A DNA stretch of 10,090 nt from positions 1 to 10,090 of the forward strand of contig JAQTSH010000044.1 in assembly GCA_028711405.1 (NCBI GenBank), read 5' to 3'. Positions within the stretch are counted from its first letter, which is position 1, and the number at the start of each line of letters is the position of its first letter. A program made the translations under genes and the position numbers. This DNA is from Methanoregula sp. Lineage in GTDB: Archaea > Halobacteriota > Methanomicrobia > Methanomicrobiales > Methanospirillaceae. A model generated the notes under the pieces. It ran no database searches. It had not been told where the DNA came from and saw only the letters and a program-made list of their open reading frames with translations. Positions 1 to 5,145 of this stretch are shown in pieces.

Positions 1-1736
1 TTGGACTTGCCCGGTCTGCCCATCCTGCCCCCGATCCGTGTACCGGCTCGCGACCGGATTTTGAGTCCGGAGAGGTGCATGACAAGCGCGATCTGCCCTT
101 TCTCCGGGGCATCCTGCCAGGTCTCCCTTTTCTGCAGGTCATCGGTGAGCCCGAGGCAGGCGACGAACGCCCGATACGTCCGGATCCTGACCTGCCCCTC
201 TCGGACGACATGGGGGATGAGTAGCTCCTCGAGGATCGTTTTGATCTTCGGGTCCGGGGGAAGGATGAGGTAGGTCTCCACGATCTTTCCGGTACCTGAG
301 ACCGCATCGGCAAGCGTGCGGATCTGGTCGCAGGGGATGTCATCCCAGAACCAGGTGTATGCCGGGTGGAGATACCCCCCATTCCGGGCGAGCGCGAGGG
401 CGTCCTCTTCCGTTGCCGGGCGCTTCCCCCCTCCGTCAAGCTGCCACCACTCTTCGCAGTAGCCGCACGGGACGAGGGGATGGTTGTTCTCGAGGAAATC
501 CCCGTACGAGATGAGGATCTCGCCCACGTCAAGGATCCGCTCGATCCGGGGCACGAGTGCGACAGCGGTCACTTCATCGTCCACCCGGAGAACGTCCCCG
601 TTGGTGAGCCGGACCGTGGGTCCCTCGATGGAATCGACGGGCACGACGCCGCAGGCTTTGCCCGGGCGCTCGGTCTTCATCTGGGTGCCGACCGCAAGGA
701 AGTCCCCAAGGATGTGCAGGGTCGCCGGGTGGAGCCCGGCAGCGGCAAAGCCGGTGTTCCGCGACCTGCCATACCGGAGCCGGAACCCGCCTTTCTCCAG
801 GGGATACGCAAAGACGGGTCTGCCTCCGATGAGATCCCGGAGGTACTTGTCGAGCGGTTTGATGCCCGGTGCACTCGCTTCACTGCCGGGTTTTGCCGCG
901 CCGGCAATCAGCTTGTCGAGCCAGTCCCAGCCCTTCATCTTCATCTTCTCGACCTTGCTCTTGAGCTTCCGGGCTTTTCCCGCAATCCCTTCCGCAAGGA
1001 CGAGCGCCATGCCGCCCCGCACCGAGTTCGTCTCGATGCGTTCGAGGTTCCGGTGCCCGGAGACCTCTTCTTTCTCGGTCGCTTCGCCGTCAATGCAGAC
1101 CGGGCAGTTCTGGACGATGAGCCGGATCTCGGCTTCACTGGGCAGGTACTGGAGGTTCATGATGGAGTTGTACTGCCGGATTTCCTCGATATATCGCTCC
1201 ACTTCGTCCTGACGGGGAATGTACCGGTTGATACCGAGCTGCTGCCTCACGTAATCCCCGACAAGCACCGACAGCGCTTGGGCAGTACCTCCCGCGCTCC
1301 GGATCGGTCCGGCGTAATAGATCTTCAGGTACTGGCTCCCGTCATCGTTCTTACCAATCCCGATCTTTGCGATCCCTTCGGTAGGGGCGGACACGACGCC
1401 TTCTGTCAGGAGTGCCATTGCCGTCCGGATCGCGTGGTCGATGATCTCGTCCGTGTTCTTCTCCCCGAATCGCCGGGCGACAAAATCGTCCCCGATCTGG
1501 AGCGCCACTTCCTCACGGGACATCTGCTGCTCCAGCTCGCGTATCCGTACCGCCACGCCCTTGATGCCGAGCAGCGCCTCGACGCGGTCGGCAAGGTCGC
1601 TCGCAATGGGGATCTCGACATCGGTGCTCGGGTCGATACCCTGGACGCGGGCGTCCTTCGCAATCGCGATGGCGCGGTCGAGCCCATCGAGGAGCGTCTT
1701 CTCGTAGGCTTCCATCGCAGGGGAGAGCTGTAACAT
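1..1736 (-). CDS. polC: DNA polymerase II (family D) large subunit DP2, N-terminal 578 residues, cut by the window edge
   Basis: Catalytic-subunit gene of the euryarchaeal replicative polymerase PolD, which acts with the exonuclease subunit DP1. The minus strand is open without interruption from ATG at 1736 to the edge. Conserved DP2 stretches are visible: YYAGPIRSAGGTAQALSVLV (about 140-159), YNSIMNLQYLPSEAEIRLIV (189-208), the CPVC pair (211-214), NSVRGGMALVLAEGIAGKA (237-255), HILGDFLAVGTQMKTERPGK (341-360), a CGYC pair (424-427) and TRIGGRMGRPGKS at the cut end. The two Cys pairs could bind zinc (inference). Full DP2 is over 1,100 residues, so the catalytic aspartate region and any intein lie outside the window. 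I chose ATG 1736; an in-frame ATG at 1715 would drop seven residues. No Shine-Dalgarno is seen, and a TATA-like element about 28 bases upstream suggests a leaderless transcript. The large plus-strand ORFs over this gene are antisense shadows. The family call is very sure. Confidence 0.97.
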   Translation of the reverse strand, partial: MLQLSPAMEAYEKTLLDGLDRAIAIAKDARVQGIDPSTDVEIPIASDLADRVEALLGIKGVAVRIRELEQQMSREEVALQIGDDFVARRFGEKNTDEIIDHAIRTAMALLTEGVVSAPTEGIAKIGIGKNDDGSQYLKIYYAGPIRSAGGTAQALSVLVGDYVRQQLGINRYIPRQDEVERYIEEIRQYNSIMNLQYLPSEAEIRLIVQNCPVCIDGEATEKEEVSGHRNLERIETNSVRGGMALVLAEGIAGKARKLKSKVEKMKMKGWDWLDKLIAGAAKPGSEASAPGIKPLDKYLRDLIGGRPVFAYPLEKGGFRLRYGRSRNTGFAAAGLHPATLHILGDFLAVGTQMKTERPGKACGVVPVDSIEGPTVRLTNGDVLRVDDEVTAVALVPRIERILDVGEILISYGDFLENNHPLVPCGYCEEWWQLDGGGKRPATEEDALALARNGGYLHPAYTWFWDDIPCDQIRTLADAVSGTGKIVETYLILPPDPKIKTILEELLIPHVVREGQVRIRTYRAFVACLGLTDDLQKRETWQDAPEKGQIALVMHLSGLKIRSRAGTRIGGRMGRPGKS

Positions 1737-1757
1737 ACTGGTATGATGGGCGGATGG

Positions 1758-1770
1758 GGGATTTATCCCT
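1758..1770 (-). promoter_or_regulatory. Candidate TATA element for polC, leaderless arrangement
   Basis: Read on the minus strand this is GGATAAATCCC, centred about 28 bases before the polC ATG at 1736. Archaeal TATA boxes sit about 26 bases before the transcription start, so initiation would fall at or next to the start codon. That fits the lack of a ribosome binding site. The match to the consensus is moderate and this is an inference from spacing. Confidence 0.4.
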
Positions 1771-1821
1771 TCGTTTTACCTCAGGGAGATGAATCCCCAT
1801 CAGGAGATCCCAGACAGGGTT

Positions 1822-1967
1822 TCATACTCCCGGCGTCGCATCTTTCATGACGCTGAACTTTTCATTCAGGTTTGCGAAGGCTGTCACATACGCAGACAAA
1901 TCAGAACCGTGTCCACGTCATTCGTGAAGATTTCTGGTCCCTGGATCGGTTGTTGTCCATTTTCAAT
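1822..1967 (-). pseudogene. Possible decayed C-terminal gene fragment
   Basis: The 266 bases between polC and the nuclease-like gene hold no convincing intact gene. On the minus strand two adjoining open frames read like protein. One (1967 down to 1884) contains QGPEIFTNDVDTVLI. The other (1917 down to the stop at 1822) contains GSDLSAYVTAFANLNEKF and then SVMKDATPGV before TGA. A single frameshift around 1890-1917 would join them. There is no start codon and I do not recognise the family. This may be chance; the only support is natural-looking amino acid composition. Confidence 0.2.
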
Positions 1968-1976
1968 TTAAAACAC
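1963..1976 (+). promoter_or_regulatory. Candidate promoter (TATA element) of the nuclease-like gene
   Basis: The run CAATTTAAAACAC has a TTTAAAA core at 1967-1973, preceded by purine-poor sequence and followed by an A/T-rich tract. A start about 26 bases downstream would fall near 1996, a few bases before the ATG at 2003. No strong Shine-Dalgarno lies before either possible start, so translation from a very short leader is likely. Confidence 0.4.
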
Positions 1977-2002
1977 ACTCGTTATTATTCTTTAAAGATG
2001 AT

Positions 2003-3136
2003 ATGGAACAATCCATGTCTGGTGTTATTTTTTTAATTCAAGGAGAGAAGTTGGTCGAATTGCGTGAAGAAAAATATGATTCTGAAGATCTGCTCCAGAC
2101 ACTTCTCGCAGACTATCCAAAAATTCTTGCAGGAGACCAAATCTGTAGTGAGAACCCACGGAGATGGTTGCTCATTTCCCGGGAAATGGGTATCCCGGAT
2201 GATGACAACGCTTCAAACAGGTGGGCACTCGATCATCTTTTCATAGATCAGGAAGGCATTCCGACTTTGGTAGAAGTGAAGCGGAGTACAGATACAAGAA
2301 CCCGTAGGGAAGTTGTTGCACAAATGCTCGACTATGCCGCGAATGGCATCGAATACTGGAAAATATCAGAAATAAAAGTCCAATTTGAACAACAATGTTT
2401 GGATGCAGGGAAAACCGGATCGGATGTTGTCCAAGAGGCACTGGGAAGGGATATTGAATATGAAAAGATTTGGGAGCAAATTGAGAGCAATCTAAAGACC
2501 GGAAAACTCCGTCTTCTGTTTGTTGCCGATGAAATTCCCAGGGAATTAAGGAGGATCGTTGAGTTCCTCAATCAACAAATGAAGGATGTGGAAGTTCTTG
2601 CGGTTGAAGTCAAACAATTTACTGGGGAGGGTCTGAAGACTCTTGTCCCACGAGTTATCGGGCAGACTGCAATGACTGAGGAAAAAGTCTCATTATCTTC
2701 TAAAAATTGGGATAAGGACTCGTTCCTCAACAAAATTGAAGAAGACATCGGGAAGGCTGAACGATCATCCATGGTGAATTTACTGCAATGGTTTGAAGAA
2801 AAACAGATACGATTCCGTTTCGGGAAAGGTCAAAAATCTGCAAGTTGTCTAATCTATTCAATCCAAAAAGATGGTAAGGAGGTCTCACCGTTCAGCATAA
2901 GTTCAGATACCTCCGTTTCCATCCGGTTCGATCGGATAAAAAATAATTTTCCTTATAATAATCCTGAAAAACGGAAGGCACTTATCAACGAGATAAGTGA
3001 AAAGATTGGTCGTGTCAAATCCGGTGATAAGATTGATGCATGGCCATCATTTTCCATATCGTTATTGAATTCAGAAGAGCGGTTGGAGCAGTTTAAAAAA
3101 ATAATTTTGCAGGTTATGACTGAGATCAACCAATGA
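2003..3136 (+). CDS. PD-(D/E)XK superfamily nuclease-like protein with uncharacterised C-terminal domain
   Basis: A 377-residue protein. Residues 70-115 carry a PD-(D/E)XK-type core: Asp77 in ALDHLFID, then PTLVEVKRS with Glu91-x-Lys93, then QMLDY (Gln107 to Tyr111). This matches the D...ExK...QxxxY pattern of RecB-like and NucS-type nucleases. DNA cleavage is therefore plausible but not shown. Residues 120-215 are mixed helix and strand, with LRLLFVADEIPRELRRIVEF a likely strand-helix unit. Residues 230-377 form a second domain with alternating strands and a helical end, which I cannot name. I see no signal peptide or membrane segment, so it is probably cytoplasmic. ATG 2003 is used; Met5 (2015) is equally possible. 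The gene stands alone, with polC divergent and a small gene converging on it. Its base and codon use is visibly more A/T-rich than polC or the aha operon, which suggests horizontal acquisition. It could serve defence or repair; context does not decide. Confidence 0.8.
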   Translation: MEQSMSGVIFLIQGEKLVELREEKYDSEDLLQTLLADYPKILAGDQICSENPRRWLLISREMGIPDDDNASNRWALDHLFIDQEGIPTLVEVKRSTDTRTRREVVAQMLDYAANGIEYWKISEIKVQFEQQCLDAGKTGSDVVQEALGRDIEYEKIWEQIESNLKTGKLRLLFVADEIPRELRRIVEFLNQQMKDVEVLAVEVKQFTGEGLKTLVPRVIGQTAMTEEKVSLSSKNWDKDSFLNKIEEDIGKAERSSMVNLLQWFEEKQIRFRFGKGQKSASCLIYSIQKDGKEVSPFSISSDTSVSIRFDRIKNNFPYNNPEKRKALINEISEKIGRVKSGDKIDAWPSFSISLLNSEERLEQFKKIILQVMTEINQ

Positions 3137-3141
3137 CTGCC

Positions 3142-3175
3142 TGAACACTTCTCGAAGGCTCTATCGCCGTGTTCA
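3142..3175 (+). terminator. Inverted repeat after the nuclease-like gene, possible terminator
   Basis: A perfect 7-base inverted repeat, TGAACAC (3142-3148) and GTGTTCA (3169-3175), with a 20-base spacer, begins six bases after the TGA of the nuclease-like gene. There is no T-run directly after it, so it may act as an RNA stability element or a binding site instead of a terminator. Low confidence. Confidence 0.3.
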
Positions 3176-3206
3176 TAGGGGGAGGTTCAGATTGAATCCC
3201 TCATTT

Positions 3207-3221
3207 TAAACAGAAAAAAAG
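3207..3221 (-). terminator. Oligo-T terminator of the 107-residue gene
   Basis: Read on the minus strand, the sequence 6 bases after the TAA at 3227 is TCTTTTTTTCTGTTT. A run of seven T followed by more T-rich sequence is the usual intrinsic termination signal in archaea, with no hairpin needed. Confidence 0.5.
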
Positions 3222-3226
3222 ATGCA

Positions 3227-3550
3227 TTATCTCACGGTGACAATCTTCTTCTCTTTAAAATCGACAGTAAAAATGTACAATCCGCGTGTGTATGCATCTC
3301 CCTCATCATCAAGATGTGGCGCGCGTACTGCTTCAGGACCGATGAACAATCCATTCGTTCTTTTACTTCCGATATCCTCTGCAATTTCATAAAAATCCAC
3401 GACATAATCGCGCTGTAATTTCATATCTAGGTCATTGAAGTTTTTCATGGCTTCTGTGAGTACAGAAAACGCAAACTCCCGATCTTCATGAAAAATCGGG
3501 AGATACATGTCCTGAAGACCGTTGTTTAAGAATAAAAGACCGTTCCACAT
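3227..3550 (-). CDS. Hypothetical protein, 107 residues, family not recognised
   Basis: I do not recognise this protein. It reads as a compact soluble domain: hydrophobic N-terminus (MWNGLLFLNNG), a helix around 25-50 with alternating charge (FAFSVLTEAMKNFNDLDMKL), a second helix (VVDFYEIAEDIG), then an acidic loop (HLDDEGDAYTRG) and a C-terminal strand pair (LYIFTVDFKEKKIVTVR). No metal-binding or catalytic pattern stands out, and there is no signal peptide or clear membrane span. I prefer ATG 3550 over the TTG at 3562, because neither has a strong Shine-Dalgarno and ATG is the commoner start; a TTTACA-like element about 26 bases upstream would fit a leaderless transcript. It converges on the nuclease-like gene 90 bases away and shares that gene's A/T-rich composition, so the two may have arrived together. 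A product is likely but its role is unknown. Confidence 0.6.
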   Translation of the reverse strand: MWNGLLFLNNGLQDMYLPIFHEDREFAFSVLTEAMKNFNDLDMKLQRDYVVDFYEIAEDIGSKRTNGLFIGPEAVRAPHLDDEGDAYTRGLYIFTVDFKEKKIVTVR

Positions 3551-3712
3551 GTTGAGAGTCAATTATTGATGTAAACGCGCTAAAACTCTTCTGAATTAAG
3601 TTTCATGATGGAGGAACATCCAAATAAACACTCAATGGTGCCCGGAGTTGTTTAATCAATAAAGCAAATTCAGGGTTTCAGAAAAGATTGTAATCGGTGC
3701 GTATGTAAAATT
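3551..3712. other. A/T-rich intergenic stretch, no gene seen
   Basis: This stretch separates the 107-residue gene from the terminator hairpin of the HEAT-repeat gene. The longest plus-strand frame with ATG (from about 3606) stops after roughly 15 codons. Its left end should hold the promoter of the 107-residue gene. I see no repeat or RNA gene here. Confidence 0.5.
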
Positions 3713-3749
3713 GTTGAGCGGATGGGCTCAACGAGGGGGGTGCAAAAAA
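3711..3749 (-). terminator. Terminator region of the HEAT-repeat gene (hairpin plus T-runs)
   Basis: A perfect 7-base stem, GTTGAGC (3713-3719) and GCTCAAC (3726-3732), closes a 6-base loop. On the minus strand it is followed by AATTTTAC and preceded by a six-T run (3749-3744). This lies 25-63 bases after the TGA of the HEAT-repeat gene, in the right orientation to end its transcript. Confidence 0.55.
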
Positions 3750-3773
3750 CTTCACCTCCCACGGATCGGTAAT

Positions 3774-4325
3774 TCATGACTTTTCTTTCTCTATCTCATG
3801 GATCATTGCGGGAAGTCCTACCTCTCCCATCTGCCAGAGCGTGAGCGCACAGCAGGTGCGGATGGTCCCGTTCTCATCCGTGAGCCGACGGGTGAGGGGT
3901 CCGACTGCGGGATTTCCGATGCGGGAGAGCGCCTGCGCGAGGAATCCCCGAAGCACCCGGTCATCGGTTGCCATTGCGCTGATGAGGGGTTCGACCGCAC
4001 GTTCGCCCATCTCGCCCAGCGCAGCGGCGGCATACCTCCGGAAGGCGTGATCCGGGTTCCCTGCCATCGCACGAAGGAGCGGAGCGAGGGTGGGCTCCCC
4101 GATCTTCGACAGGGCAATTGCCGCGTACCAGCGGTGATCTGCGTCGGGCGCTGATGCAAGCGCGGCGATGAGCGGGGTGACGGCGGGCGCGCCACACTCC
4201 CGGAGCGCCCGGACTGCCGCATGGCGCCGGTCGATTGAGGGATCTGAGAGCGCGGCGATGAGTCCTTGCATATATTCGTCGGTTACCGGGGGTTGACCTG
4301 CCGGGGGATTCGTACTCTTCATCAT
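3774..4325 (-). CDS. HEAT-repeat (PBS lyase-type) protein
   Basis: A 183-residue protein made almost wholly of about five HEAT/PBS-lyase-type repeats of roughly 31 residues, starting near residues 19, 50, 81, 112 and 142. Each has a helix of the form PLIxAL or PLLRAM, an acidic or Asn-rich turn, a helix such as RRYAAAALGEMG or RGFLAQALSRIG, then a G-x-PAV turn. Such repeats form a curved solenoid that binds proteins; no enzymatic residues are visible, and the PBS-lyase name does not imply phycobilin chemistry here. It ends in a charged tail (HEIEKEKS). The paired ATGs at 4325 and 4322 are the likely start: the frame stays open to 4412, but that extension is Cys/Pro-rich and lies outside the repeats, and a GTAAAAA element sits 35-40 bases before 4325. 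The gene is divergent from the ATP synthase operon, with GC-rich coding like that operon. Its partner is unknown. Confidence 0.8.
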   Translation of the reverse strand: MMKSTNPPAGQPPVTDEYMQGLIAALSDPSIDRRHAAVRALRECGAPAVTPLIAALASAPDADHRWYAAIALSKIGEPTLAPLLRAMAGNPDHAFRRYAAAALGEMGERAVEPLISAMATDDRVLRGFLAQALSRIGNPAVGPLTRRLTDENGTIRTCCALTLWQMGEVGLPAMIHEIEKEKS

Positions 4326-4385
4326 GTCTGATCGGGCGGGGAACAGGAAAATGCCTTCGTTTTTACAGTCAGCGGTCTGTGCCGG

Positions 4386-4406
4386 GCACCTGACCCTGGC
4401 AGGTGC
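4386..4406. repeat. Inverted repeat in the divergent intergenic region
   Basis: GCACCTG and CAGGTGC form a perfect 7-base stem with a 7-base loop, about 60 bases upstream of the HEAT-repeat gene start. It could be a regulator site or a hairpin in a leader transcript. A second perfect hairpin, CCGACG/CGTCGG with a 3-base loop, follows at 4421-4435. No protein can be assigned. Confidence 0.4.
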
Positions 4407-4549
4407 GATCATGAAAAAACCCGACGCACCGTCGGAGATACCCTAAGATATTCGGGTGGCGCGGGGTTCCTGCCGGATTTTCCCAGCCCTGCACCCATTC
4501 CGTCAGAATTTACGGCGAAGGTTTTTGCCTTTGCCGGACAGTCAATAAC

Positions 4550-4570
4550 AAAGTTTAAGATGTATAAGCG
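4550..4570 (+). promoter_or_regulatory. Candidate promoter of the ATP synthase operon
   Basis: The sequence AACAAAGTTTAAGATG followed by TGTATAAG offers two overlapping TATA-like cores (about 4554-4559 and 4563-4568), the first with a purine-rich BRE-like AACAAAG before it. Initiation 26 bases downstream would fall at about 4582-4590, just ahead of the GGGGGAG ribosome binding site of the first ORF. This A/T-rich stretch contrasts with the GC-rich surroundings. Confidence 0.5.
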
Positions 4571-4605
4571 TGAATACGCCATTATCCACGGGGGAGTGAA
4601 TGCCA

Positions 4606-4803
4606 ATGGTGAACAACATAAACACCCTGATCGGGAAGATCAAAGACAATGCAGTGGCACGATGCAGGGAGCGCATAGAGCTCGCGGCAGACAAGGCACG
4701 GGGGGTGTTGAACGGGAACAGACCAGAGGATTCAGCAGTTCTCCCCCCCAAAAAAGAACCGCCCGGCATGACATCCTGCCTGAAACGACAGCATGGGTTA
4801 TGA
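4606..4803 (+). CDS. Small hypothetical protein heading the ATP synthase operon
   Basis: A 65-residue ORF directly before ahaH, 15 bases apart, in the same direction and probably on the same transcript. A GGGGGAG motif (4590-4596) lies 9 bases before ATG 4606 but only 3 before the in-frame ATG 4600, so I chose 4606. The N-terminal 35 residues (MVNNINTLIGKIKDNAVARC and onward) should form an amphipathic, charged helix. The rest is Pro/Lys-rich (LPPKKEPPG) and ends CLKRQHGL. There is no membrane segment. I do not recognise a family. It could be an assembly or regulatory factor, a diverged stalk-related peptide, or merely a leader reading frame. The overlapping frame from 4560 is less natural in composition. 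Confidence 0.5.
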   Translation: MVNNINTLIGKIKDNAVARCRERIELAADKARGVLNGNRPEDSAVLPPKKEPPGMTSCLKRQHGL

Positions 4804-4818
4804 GGCTAAAACCGGATT

Positions 4819-5139
4819 ATGACGACTGAAAAGACGTTGTTGCAGCAGATACGGGAGAAGGAACTGCTGATCAACATAAAGATTGAGGATACGCGCAGGG
4901 AAGCAGATGAGGCAATCCGCGCCGCGGAGAAACAAGCCTCAGAGCGACTCGCCGCAAGGGAACAGGCAGAGGCAGCTTCCGCCCGTTCCTGCTGCGAGCG
5001 CGAGAGGGGTATAGTCAAACAAGAGATCGAACAGCTGCAGGCGGAGGGCGACCGGCAGGCGCGGGCGATCCGGGAGGCTGGTGAGCGCAACCTGCCGCGT
5101 GCGACCGAAAAGATCGTACAAGCCGTCACGATGGAGTGA
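4819..5139 (+). CDS. ahaH: A-type ATP synthase subunit H (peripheral stalk)
   Basis: A 106-residue coiled-coil protein, within the usual 100-110 range of AhaH. It pairs with subunit E to form the peripheral stalks linking the A3B3 head to the membrane subunit I and resisting rotation. Nearly all of residues 5-90 is Ala/Glu/Arg/Gln-rich helix (for example TRREADEAIRAAEKQASERL) with small residues at repeating positions, as expected of the stalk coiled coil; the end (LPRATEKIVQAVTME) is the typical short C-terminal helix. Two adjacent Cys (about 58-59) are unusual within a coiled coil. The upstream stop TGAGG supplies only a weak Shine-Dalgarno, so coupling to the preceding ORF is possible. It ends 6 bases before ahaI. 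Confidence 0.85.
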   Translation: MTTEKTLLQQIREKELLINIKIEDTRREADEAIRAAEKQASERLAAREQAEAASARSCCERERGIVKQEIEQLQAEGDRQARAIREAGERNLPRATEKIVQAVTME

Positions 5140-5145
5140 GGCGAT

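Noticed and set aside
366..1733. Long plus-strand ORF of 455 codons opposite polC
   Set aside because: It is an antisense shadow of a GC-rich gene: the minus-strand frame encodes unmistakable DP2 motifs throughout, while this product is His/Asp/Arg/Pro-rich with no recognisable motif.
1..1736. Possible frameshift or split of polC, because no complete minus-strand ORF is bounded here
   Set aside because: Codon-by-codon reading from 1736 to the edge gives 578 uninterrupted residues with family motifs at both ends; the gene just runs off the window.
1789..1971. 60-codon plus-strand ORF between polC and the nuclease-like gene
   Set aside because: No ribosome binding site or recognisable motif; the reverse strand reads more naturally.
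4326..4412. 29-residue upstream extension of the HEAT protein
   Set aside because: Cys/Pro-rich, outside the repeat array, and crosses the likely promoter; paired ATGs at 4325 and 4322 start the natural sequence.
4560..4829. 89-codon ORF overlapping the operon-leading small ORF
   Set aside because: Composition is Gln/Arg/His-rich and unnatural, it overlaps the ahaH start, and the GGGGGAG site serves ATG 4606.
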